Assembly (NCBI GenBank): GCA_963676865.2
Contig: CAXXSS010000001.1
Coordinates: forward strand, 2,728,001-2,792,000
From: JAAYUD01 sp963676865
GTDB lineage: Bacteria > Bacteroidota > Bacteroidia > Bacteroidales > Bacteroidaceae
DNA length: 64,000 nt
Reading direction: 5' to 3'
Shown: positions 17,774 to 25,411 of the stretch, piece by piece
Layout of the letters: each line of letters begins with the position of its first letter
Position numbering within the stretch: position 1 is the first letter of the stretch
Position numbers and translations under genes: made by a program
The notes under the pieces: generated by a model
What the model was told of the DNA's origin: nothing
The model's database searches: none
Seen by the model: only the letters and a program-made list of their open reading frames with translations

Positions 17774-17804
17774 ATTGGATTTTACAATCTCTTTCCTAAC
17801 TTTG
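17774..17804 (+). promoter_or_regulatory. Bacteroides-type promoter of cdd
   Basis: ATTG (17774-17777), a 19-base spacer and TAACTTTG (17797-17804) fit the TTTG/TAnnTTTG consensus. The cdd start codon is about 34 bases downstream. Confidence 0.6.
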
Positions 17805-17838
17805 TCATATTAATTAGCTTACTAAGATAAATAATGTA

Positions 17839-18318
17839 ATGAAAGAATATACGATTACCGCTCATATCCATATATATCAGTACGAAGAACTTTGTGAACC
17901 TGACCGCCAATTGATTGATGCCGCTAAGGAAGCGACCAAGCGTAGCTATGCTCCTTACTCTCATTTTGCTGTCGGTGCGGCCGTGAGACTGTCTGACGGA
18001 ACAGTGGTGACAGGTTCCAATCAAGAGAATGCAGCCTATCCTTCGGGGCTTTGTGCCGAGCGTACCACCTTGTTTTATGCCAATGCTCAGTATCCCGACC
18101 AACCTGTCGAAACGTTGGCTATAGCTGCTCGTACGGAAAAAGGATTCGTTGAAAAACCGATACCTCCATGTGGAGCCTGTAGGCAAGTGATTCTGGAAAC
18201 GGAAAGCCGATTCAATCACCCCATCAGAATATTGCTTTTCGGCGAAGAATGTGTATACGAGGTAGCCGGTATCTCCGATTTGCTGCCGCTATCATTCGAA
18301 GCTTCTGCGATGGATTGA
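17839..18318 (+). CDS. cdd: Cytidine deaminase
   Basis: The 159-residue protein is a standard homotetrameric-type cytidine deaminase, converting cytidine and deoxycytidine to the uridine forms in pyrimidine salvage. The zinc and catalytic motif is SGLCAERT (Cys and the proton-shuttle Glu), and the second metal pair is in PPCGACRQ. The substrate-binding NQENAAYP stretch is also present. A good promoter lies upstream, and the gene is convergent with kup. A small stem (18324-18339) between them has no T run and is at best a weak terminator. Confidence 0.95.
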   Translation: MKEYTITAHIHIYQYEELCEPDRQLIDAAKEATKRSYAPYSHFAVGAAVRLSDGTVVTGSNQENAAYPSGLCAERTTLFYANAQYPDQPVETLAIAARTEKGFVEKPIPPCGACRQVILETESRFNHPIRILLFGEECVYEVAGISDLLPLSFEASAMD

Positions 18319-18376
18319 CATTGTCGGTATATCTACCGATATTACACTCCGAAATTGATGTTTTTGTAGAGAGAGT

Positions 18377-20335
18377 TTATTCTTTCTCTCTCTGTATTCT
18401 GCGTACGTCGCGACGTCTGATGATCAGAGGAACGTCTTCTACACTTACGTTGCAGGTATCGAGTCCGAATGCCTTAGGTATATTTACTTCGAGACAATGA
18501 AGTATATTATACAAATTCATGATAAATTTTTCTCGTAGAGTAGATAAGTTTTCGGTTGAATAGATGCGGTTGATAACGACAAATCTGAAATCACCCTGTA
18601 TCTTGTTTTGTCGCAATGAAGGGTAACAACTGGTTAAATCGAACTCCTTGTTTTCAATCAAATCCTCTATTATCTGCCTGAAATAAAGGCTGATATAGGG
18701 TTGCACTCTAAATCCTAAGCGCAGATTGACTTTTGCAAGAGTATTTGGAATCAGTTCTTCGATAGAGTATTCCAAGATAGACGGATCGTCTTGATAGTCC
18801 ACATGCAACAGCCAATAGTGATCGGCACGTTTGGGATTCTTGTTGATGATGGAATACATTATTTTGTTTTCTATCTCATCGTTATAGTTTGCCTTGGTCA
18901 AGTATACCAAGTTTGTGGTATATTTGGAGATGCTCTCGTCTTGCTTTATATCGGATATGATCTTATAGTAGGGGGCTATCTTTGTGAATTGCAATTGATT
19001 GTTGCGTACGCTTCTGGCATTGTACCAGATGTACATAATGATAGATACGATGCCCGCAATCAGTATGGTGACCCAACCTCCATGTGTGAATTTGAACATA
19101 TTGGCCGATAAGAACATTAATTCTATCGTGGAGAAGAAGATAACGAACGGTATGGCAAAGATTAAACGTATATGTTTGTAATAATGTAGATAAGAGCCCA
19201 ATAACAAGGTAGTCATCAGCATGGTGATGGTAATGGACAGTCCGTAGGCGGCTTCCATCTTGCTGGAACTTTGGAAGAATATAATGACGAATATGCAAAG
19301 AACATAAAGAGCTACATTCACGAATGGGATGTAGAGCTGCCCTTTGACTTCGGTAGGATACTTTATGGTCTGGCGGGGCCAGAAGTTTAAGTTCATCGCT
19401 TCGCTAAAGATGGTGAACGAACCGCTGATTAATGCCTGACTGGCTATAACGGCGGCTATGGTGGCCATAACGACCCCTACAATCAAGAATTGGGGAGGTA
19501 TGATGCTATAGAAGGGGTTGATGTCTTTGGGCAGACTATGGATGTGGGCAATAACCCAGGCACCTTGTCCCAAATAGTTCAAGATAAGCATTGTTTTCAC
19601 GAAGACCCAGCTGATGCGGATATTCCTTATTCCGCAATGACCTAAATCCGAATAGAGTGCTTCGGCACCCGTAGTACAGAGGAATACGGCTCCAAGTATC
19701 AAGAACCAATTAGGGTCTCTTATCAATAATGCGATGGCATAATAAGGATTGAATGCTTTCAATATGAAGAAATAATCGCCAATTTGGAGAGCACCGAACA
19801 AGCCGATCATCGAAAACCAGACAAGCATCAGCGGACCGAAGAATTTGCCGATCACACTTGTGCCGAACTGTTGTATGAAAAACAAAAGGGTGACTATCGT
19901 AATACATATAGGCACTATGGCCGTATTGGGTTCAATCACTTTCAGTCCTTCAATAGCAGAAACAACGGTTATGGATGGAGTTATTACACCGTCTGCAATC
20001 AACGTGCTGGCACCGATAATGGCAAAGCCGTAAAGCCATTTCTTCTTACTTTTTCGAATCAGGGCGTACAATGCCAATATACCACCCTCGCCTTTATTGT
20101 CTGCCCGTAAGGCAATTAATACATATTTGATGGTGGTTTGTATAGTCAGAGTCCATATGATACATGAAACGGCACCGATAATGTACGAAGCGTCAATCTG
20201 CTCGTTGACTCCCAATATGGCTTTCATGACATAAAGGGGAGACGTACCTATATCACCATAGACAATCCCTAGTGTTACAATAGCACCAATAAGGCTGAAT
20301 TTATTAATAAATCTTTTGTTGTCAGATGTTTTCAT
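18377..20335 (-). CDS. kup: KUP-family potassium uptake protein
   Basis: This 652-residue inner-membrane protein matches the KUP/HAK/KT family throughout. The N-terminus holds the conserved GIVYGDIGTSPLYV, followed by the GEGGILALYAL motif, about twelve transmembrane helices to near residue 450, and a C-terminal cytoplasmic domain of about 200 residues. It imports potassium, probably with protons. A TATCTTTG -7-like box lies on the minus strand (20366 to 20359), about 24 bases before the start. The gene stands alone between cdd, which is convergent, and the QueG-like gene upstream. Confidence 0.95.
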   Translation of the reverse strand: MKTSDNKRFINKFSLIGAIVTLGIVYGDIGTSPLYVMKAILGVNEQIDASYIIGAVSCIIWTLTIQTTIKYVLIALRADNKGEGGILALYALIRKSKKKWLYGFAIIGASTLIADGVITPSITVVSAIEGLKVIEPNTAIVPICITIVTLLFFIQQFGTSVIGKFFGPLMLVWFSMIGLFGALQIGDYFFILKAFNPYYAIALLIRDPNWFLILGAVFLCTTGAEALYSDLGHCGIRNIRISWVFVKTMLILNYLGQGAWVIAHIHSLPKDINPFYSIIPPQFLIVGVVMATIAAVIASQALISGSFTIFSEAMNLNFWPRQTIKYPTEVKGQLYIPFVNVALYVLCIFVIIFFQSSSKMEAAYGLSITITMLMTTLLLGSYLHYYKHIRLIFAIPFVIFFSTIELMFLSANMFKFTHGGWVTILIAGIVSIIMYIWYNARSVRNNQLQFTKIAPYYKIISDIKQDESISKYTTNLVYLTKANYNDEIENKIMYSIINKNPKRADHYWLLHVDYQDDPSILEYSIEELIPNTLAKVNLRLGFRVQPYISLYFRQIIEDLIENKEFDLTSCYPSLRQNKIQGDFRFVVINRIYSTENLSTLREKFIMNLYNILHCLEVNIPKAFGLDTCNVSVEDVPLIIRRRDVRRIQREKE

Positions 20336-20499
20336 TTTTATAATATCAATACAGCCTGCAAAGATATTATTATTTTAGTAATTCGGATAATGATAGGTTG
20401 AAATTAGTATTCATTAAATAAAAGACTGCGTCGCAATATCCGTTTGGGGACAGGTGGTTTGCATCTTTATTCATGATGTGGCTTACCTGTTTCGGCAAC

Positions 20500-21189
20500 T
20501 CAACTGATTTTTTTCTTCACTCCAAACTTCAGGGGGCATCCCATGCGGCAGAGGTTGCATTCTACCGTTCCGATGTTTCTGAATGTCGTCTTGTATGTAT
20601 GCTCTCTGCATCGTTTCTGGTCTACAGTGCCATCTTCGCGAATGGCATGAGCCGGACAATTGTCAACGCATTTGTGGCATTGCGGTAAACAATGGTTTTG
20701 AGATAATTCGTCGGAAGGTAAATCGTGCGTTAGCAATATTGCTCCTACTGTGAGTTGGTTGCCGAACTGCTCGTTGCATAGTATCGTATTCTTTCCCATA
20801 AATCCAATGCCGGCAAGCACACCGATGTGTTTCATCGACAATAGTCCGTGTGCCGTCTTGGTCGTTTCGTCCCAAACCCCCACAGGGCTATCGCTTGGAA
20901 TAGGAATAGCATAGCCATCATATTTGTTTTCTATCATTCGGGCCAACTTGAAGAGTATCTGGTCGACTATCGGGCATGCCAATTCGTTGAAGTGTCCGTA
21001 TATAAGCTGTGGATTGACTAACGAAAGACCACGGGGAATAGCTACACCTATAGCTAAGACCGACTTGCAGTCTTGGTATATATCTGTAGGCGAATACCCT
21101 TCGGGGGTATCTTTGAATCGTTCTATATTGGCAAATCCGCAAACGTCGGCACCGGCCGATAGGGCCATTTGTCTGATAATCTCTTTCAT
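20500..21189 (-). CDS. QueG-like double [4Fe-4S] protein
   Basis: The start is the ATG that overlaps the stop of the preceding gene as ATGA; this gives 229 residues. The protein resembles epoxyqueuosine reductase in its central region (GFMGKNTILCNEQFG) and has two C-terminal iron-sulphur motifs, CLPQCHKCVDNCP and the CNLCRMGCP near the end. It is clearly shorter than true QueG (usually over 300 residues) and lacks an obvious B12-binding N-terminus. It is therefore better called a QueG-like or reductive-dehalogenase-like ferredoxin protein of unknown substrate. The coupling to the ADP-ribosylglycohydrolase-like gene ties it to the end of the polysaccharide locus. Confidence 0.75.
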   Translation of the reverse strand: MKEIIRQMALSAGADVCGFANIERFKDTPEGYSPTDIYQDCKSVLAIGVAIPRGLSLVNPQLIYGHFNELACPIVDQILFKLARMIENKYDGYAIPIPSDSPVGVWDETTKTAHGLLSMKHIGVLAGIGFMGKNTILCNEQFGNQLTVGAILLTHDLPSDELSQNHCLPQCHKCVDNCPAHAIREDGTVDQKRCREHTYKTTFRNIGTVECNLCRMGCPLKFGVKKKIS

Positions 21190-22772
21190 TTTTTGTTCTT
21201 TATTAAATTCGTATCGTATACAACATAGCGCTCTATCCATATTTTGTGCCCTTTGGATTTTGGGCTTTTGTCTTTAGAAACCACTAAACGCAATGAATGT
21301 GTGCCTGGCTTTAGTCCTAAGATGTGGAAAATATGCGAACGATTGTCATTGTATTTTCCTGCATCTTCGCGATAGTATGTATCTATCTGTTGTACGAATT
21401 TGCCGTCAACATAAACATCGGCACGCCCTCCATCTACATTCCAACTGCCCAGTAGTGTGACTCCGGTGCCTTTGAAAGAAATATTCATTGAGGCTCCCGG
21501 TTCGGAAGCCATTTTAAATAGGTCGGGGTCTCCGTCTCCGTAAACAAAGTTAGACCATTTGCCTTGGAAGTCCCATTTTGTAGAATCTGTTGCCTGAACA
21601 TAATAGCTCATATACATGTTTGGGAAAGATTGTTCTAATTTACCTTTGAAAAGAGGCTTCTGAACTTTAATAAGGTACTTGTCTCCATCTATTCTGCCTC
21701 CATTTGCTTTGACATTCTCATCTAAGAAGAGAAGCGTTTGCGCAACGGTCTTATTGAAAGAATAGGTCGTGTGCGAGAACGTTTCGTTGGCAATGGATGG
21801 TATGCACGATTTGAATCTATCGGGTATGTTGGAGTATCCTTTCATCACTCCCAGAATAGCCGTTACGTTAGAAGAGTTGCAATCAGTATCTTGTCCGCAT
21901 CCAATAGTTATTTTCATCGTCTTGTCAAAGTCTCCTTCTCCGTATAGTAAACCTATGGCAATGAAGGCACCATTGATCTTGGCATCAATATCGAAATCGT
22001 GGAAGGGAACGCATATATCTGTATTGCCCCATTTGTGTTGTATGAATTGCCATGCTTGTTGCCAATCGTTTGGGTGAAGCTTATATTGATTGACAACATC
22101 ATGGATACATTGTGCATAAGTACTTACAGCAGGTATCGTCTTTAATGCATCCGAAACCAATGTTATAGGGTTGTCATTAAAGAACGCCAAGGCGTGCATC
22201 GAGGAAATAAAAATACCACCGTATAAACCATCTCCGTAGGACATCATACGCCCTATTCGGTTGCACATCAATGCGGAAGCCTGCGGCATGCCGGGACTTA
22301 TAAATCCCAAGAAGTCAGCATCAATTTGGAAATCAATATCATCTGCATGCATATTGTATTTAGGTGCTCCTGATAAGGGAGGTATAATTCCATCCAAATA
22401 ATTCTTGCGGCATTGCAGATTGGCATGACACAGCGGAAATTCGGCATTCGCCAGCCCCTCTGCCAATTTTGTGCAAGCAACATTCAAACCATACTTCTCC
22501 ATGATCATCATAAGGCTCACTTGCCCGTAAATATCATCTTCTTGAAGAGATTCTTTCACCATATCGGAGGTCCATGGTATTTGGCCATCATATATTTTCC
22601 CCACGGCCTTATATTCCATCTCGTGTCCGCGAGCCACGCCGATCATTTTTCCGGCCCAACCTCCAGCTATTTTGTCCTTTAACTCTTCTTTCGTTATGAT
22701 TCTATATACGGAGGCGTTAATTGAAAGAGAATAAACGAACACTAATATCATTAATGAGCAGAGTCTTTTCAT
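21186..22772 (-). CDS. Secreted ADP-ribosylglycohydrolase-family protein
   Basis: The 528-residue protein has a signal peptide (MKRLCSLMILVFVYSLSINA) and an ADP-ribosylglycohydrolase (ARH) domain over about 25-370. Visible landmarks are GGWAGKMIGVARG, EDDIYGQVSLMMIME and the metal-binding GCGQDTDCNSS. The C-terminal 150 residues look like a carbohydrate-binding beta-sandwich (GTGVTLLGSWNVDGGRADVY). ARH enzymes remove ADP-ribose from proteins, yet secreted members in glycan loci are common and probably act on sugar conjugates such as nucleosides; this is inference. It is the penultimate gene of the polysaccharide locus but is separated from the previous gene by 326 bases with a hairpin and a terminator-like stem, so it may have its own promoter. 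Confidence 0.82.
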   Translation of the reverse strand: MKRLCSLMILVFVYSLSINASVYRIITKEELKDKIAGGWAGKMIGVARGHEMEYKAVGKIYDGQIPWTSDMVKESLQEDDIYGQVSLMMIMEKYGLNVACTKLAEGLANAEFPLCHANLQCRKNYLDGIIPPLSGAPKYNMHADDIDFQIDADFLGFISPGMPQASALMCNRIGRMMSYGDGLYGGIFISSMHALAFFNDNPITLVSDALKTIPAVSTYAQCIHDVVNQYKLHPNDWQQAWQFIQHKWGNTDICVPFHDFDIDAKINGAFIAIGLLYGEGDFDKTMKITIGCGQDTDCNSSNVTAILGVMKGYSNIPDRFKSCIPSIANETFSHTTYSFNKTVAQTLLFLDENVKANGGRIDGDKYLIKVQKPLFKGKLEQSFPNMYMSYYVQATDSTKWDFQGKWSNFVYGDGDPDLFKMASEPGASMNISFKGTGVTLLGSWNVDGGRADVYVDGKFVQQIDTYYREDAGKYNDNRSHIFHILGLKPGTHSLRLVVSKDKSPKSKGHKIWIERYVVYDTNLIKNKK

Positions 22773-22892
22773 TGGAAGATCATTTATTTATTGTTTTATT
22801 TTATAATATGGGTTGATTATAATATATATTGCATATAATCTTCTGCAATATTCGCCAAAAAAATCGAGATAATCAAAAGATAAGATAAAAAT

Positions 22893-22926
22893 AAGATGAG
22901 TTATGCCCCCTAAATTATCTCATCTT
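22893..22926 (-). terminator. Possible terminator after the unknown secreted protein gene
   Basis: AAGATGAG (22893-22900) pairs with CTCATCTT (22919-22926) over an 18-base loop. On the minus strand an ATTTTTAT run follows. It could end the main polysaccharide-locus transcript before the ARH gene. Confidence 0.45.
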
Positions 22927-22962
22927 TTAATTATTGCACATCTCCTGCGATCTAAACAAAAT

Positions 22963-23026
22963 CGTCGTATGTTAGTTTTTCTGTTGACGTCCTTAAGTTT
23001 TTTTGAAAACGTATGGACGTCAACAG
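22963..23026 (-). repeat. Dispersed hairpin repeat, copy B
   Basis: CTGTTGACGTCC (22981-22992) and GGACGTCAACAG (23015-23026) form a perfect 12-bp stem, preceded on the plus strand by GTCGTATGTTAG. On the minus strand it has the same order as the other copies: hairpin, A run, then CTAACATACGAC. Three base pairs of the stem differ from copy C while pairing is kept. Confidence 0.85.
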
Positions 23027-23098
23027 ATTGAGGTTTATATGTAATATCTTGACGTTTTTACGATTCTAATATAAAGATAGACTTATTGAATAAAATAC

Positions 23099-24301
23099 TT
23101 AAACAGTTATTATAATACCTCCAGGTTTCTTTGATAAAATTTGATATGCATTATTATAGTGCCTCTTTATTTTGATGCTGGAGCTCTGGTAAATTATTTT
23201 TAAATTTCTATGACAAAATTCAGTAGGAAGGATTATGTCCTTATTTATCTTGCTTTTAGTAATAATATATAATACTTTTCTACCTGATATTTGTCCATTA
23301 TACATAAGCAAACTAGAGTCTTTCTGTTTATTTATCATATTCCAAGTGTATACACCTTTCCAAAAATCTGAATCTCCAATTTTTCTTTCCTTATTTGATA
23401 CTAATTTATGGTAACTCTTGCCATAAGAATTGCCAATAAATATAACATCAGAATCACTCAATTCTTTATGTTCTCCTAATCCGTAGTTAAACAGAAAAGA
23501 CGATTGAAATGCAAGATTGTTTCGCTCCAGAAAACAACGAAAATGAGGATAGTTCCTTTTATTGAATCTTTTTATTTTAGAGATTGGAGCCCAATCGGAA
23601 TATTTCCCATCGACAGTAAGAATTTCTATTTCGTTATTAAACATCGATTGCATACCATAATATTTGCTTATTGTGATAGGCCGCTCATTCATATATTGGT
23701 GCCGTACACTTACTTGAATGCTATTTTGCCATATATCATAGTCTACGTATTCTATACATAACAGGCTAGGTAACGATAACGTTTTGTTATCCCATTGCGG
23801 TAGCGTTGGATTTTGTATATGATTGACGACTGATATTCTGATGGTATTAACCAACATCGTAGTATCTTTAGTGAGTTCCTTTCCGTCCGCTATTATTTTA
23901 TACGAAATTGTAGAGGCTGTTTTTATCGTTTTATTGTTCATTGAAAAAGAATGATTCCCTCCACACCAGCCTCCGTCTTTTATTTCAAAAGGACCAATGT
24001 TATCGCTTGAAGCCGTATTGAGTATTCTGTCTGAAATATTGTCAGGGTGTAGTGAAATCGTCTGATTCTTTCCAGAACATAATCCAACTCTATAGAAAGT
24101 ATACAGATCGTTAAACATATATTTTTTAAACCAAAAACAGAGATCGTTTTCAGTATCTATTTTTGATGTAATATAGGTGTTTTCTCCCATCTTTGTTATC
24201 CTTTGAAGAGAAGATAAGCTGTTGTGCTTTGCTGCATATATAGGATTGAAAAAGGTAAAGAGTAAGAGAAAATAATAAATAGTAAAAACGTTTTTATTCA
24301 T
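23099..24301 (-). CDS. Secreted protein of unknown function in the polysaccharide locus
   Basis: I do not recognise a family for this 400-residue protein. It has a plausible signal peptide (MNKNVFTIYYFLLLFTFFNP, then Ile-Tyr-Ala-Ala). The body is rich in beta-strand-like segments with many Tyr, Asn and Ser residues and a possible jelly-roll character, including GPFEIKDGGWCGGNHSF near residues 110-125. It follows the DUF4855 gene by 6 bases and probably shares its transcript. Its position suggests a glycan-binding or glycan-degrading protein exported to the periplasm or surface, but no catalytic motif can be named. Confidence 0.7.
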   Translation of the reverse strand: MNKNVFTIYYFLLLFTFFNPIYAAKHNSLSSLQRITKMGENTYITSKIDTENDLCFWFKKYMFNDLYTFYRVGLCSGKNQTISLHPDNISDRILNTASSDNIGPFEIKDGGWCGGNHSFSMNNKTIKTASTISYKIIADGKELTKDTTMLVNTIRISVVNHIQNPTLPQWDNKTLSLPSLLCIEYVDYDIWQNSIQVSVRHQYMNERPITISKYYGMQSMFNNEIEILTVDGKYSDWAPISKIKRFNKRNYPHFRCFLERNNLAFQSSFLFNYGLGEHKELSDSDVIFIGNSYGKSYHKLVSNKERKIGDSDFWKGVYTWNMINKQKDSSLLMYNGQISGRKVLYIITKSKINKDIILPTEFCHRNLKIIYQSSSIKIKRHYNNAYQILSKKPGGIIITV

Positions 24302-24307
24302 TTCGTA

Positions 24308-25399
24308 TTATTTTGACTGACTACGTCTTTCGACTATCAACTTAGCCAAACGATCCATTATCTCAAGATCATTAGGGTTCTCGGATTTATACATTTCTAA
24401 AATAGCTTTGCTTCCACTATAGTAAGCGATAGCCGAATTTTTAAAAACGCTATGTTTTTCAAAGACATCAATATATGCTTTCATTCTATTATAGAAAGAA
24501 TTTTTGTGAGTGAATAGTGCTCTTTCATCGAATTCGAATTCCATTCCCATATTGTTTGACAATGCCGATTGGCATGCCTCATCGAGTCTTGAGTCGGGGA
24601 TCGTTGCTGTGAAAAAGTGATTTGGTTGTTGATAGGCAATATCAAACCCTAATTGTTTCCATTGTTCGTAACCTTTTGCTTTCCAATAAGGAATCCAGTA
24701 CATTCGCTTATTTTGGCTGTGAACATATTTGCTTATATCTATAGACAATTTTTTGCAAGTAGCTATGTCTTCGTCTATCCAATAGAAACCAACGAGCTTA
24801 ATATTCTTATAATTTGCTTTTTTAAATCTTTTTGTAAGTTGTTTTACATACCATATCATCGCTTTAATTTGGTCTGCCTGATTGTTGAAATCGAGCGTTT
24901 TACCATCCAATACTCCCCAATCTGTTTGTTTGGGTAAGGCAATAGGCAAGCCTACAACAACAGAATGCTGAAATGTTGGATTTCCTAACTCTTTCTTTTC
25001 TTTTTGTATACAATCGTCAAGAGCTGAAAGAGCTTTCCCTTTTTCGAATAAACGATTAAGTAGCCACACCCATTCTTCCTTTCTAGCATTATCTTTATTA
25101 TAACCATAAGCATAGTTCCTACCTTTTCCGTCAGAGAAATCGAGAAATAGAAAACCGTCGAATAACCAGCCTTTATGTCCGTCTGCAAACTGATGTACCA
25201 CGTATGGTAAAAGCTGGTCTTGTGTCCAGTCCAAACGGTTTACTCCTCCTTGATAAATTAGTGCTAAATCATTGATTTTATCTGTTTTGTATTGTGCAAA
25301 AAGAGGTATAGAGAATGCAAATATTAAGACGACAAAACTTAAAAAAGTTTGGAATTTAAAACTCTCATTCTTTTGTCGTTTTCCAGGAATAGTTTTCAT
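24308..25399 (-). CDS. DUF4855-domain secreted protein
   Basis: This 363-residue protein has an N-terminal export signal (hydrophobic segment FLSFVVLIFAFSIPLFA after a basic stretch) and a body that fits DUF4855, a family found in gut Bacteroidetes glycan loci. Landmarks are LALIYQGGVNRLDWTQDQLLPYV, cut here to its first residues, LFDGFLFLDF, GFYWIDEDI and MYWIPYWKAKG. The alternating strand-helix pattern and the acidic residues in FYWIDED suggest a TIM-barrel glycoside-hydrolase fold, though no activity is known to me. It lies 12 bases after GH3 and 6 bases before the unknown secreted gene. Confidence 0.78.
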   Translation of the reverse strand: MKTIPGKRQKNESFKFQTFLSFVVLIFAFSIPLFAQYKTDKINDLALIYQGGVNRLDWTQDQLLPYVVHQFADGHKGWLFDGFLFLDFSDGKGRNYAYGYNKDNARKEEWVWLLNRLFEKGKALSALDDCIQKEKKELGNPTFQHSVVVGLPIALPKQTDWGVLDGKTLDFNNQADQIKAMIWYVKQLTKRFKKANYKNIKLVGFYWIDEDIATCKKLSIDISKYVHSQNKRMYWIPYWKAKGYEQWKQLGFDIAYQQPNHFFTATIPDSRLDEACQSALSNNMGMEFEFDERALFTHKNSFYNRMKAYIDVFEKHSVFKNSAIAYYSGSKAILEMYKSENPNDLEIMDRLAKLIVERRSQSK

Positions 25400-25411
25400 A
25401 TAGCGATATGT

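Larger units (their letters stand above)
22773..23098. other. Intergenic region with terminator and hairpin repeat
   Basis: This 326-base gap breaks the otherwise tight gene order of the polysaccharide locus. It contains a terminator-like stem (22893-22926) and the minus-oriented copy B of the dispersed hairpin repeat (22963-23026). No small gene is evident. Confidence 0.6.

Noticed and set aside
20500..21189. Calling the iron-sulphur protein queG
   Set aside because: It is too short and lacks a clear B12-binding N-terminal part, although a queA gene is present elsewhere in the window.
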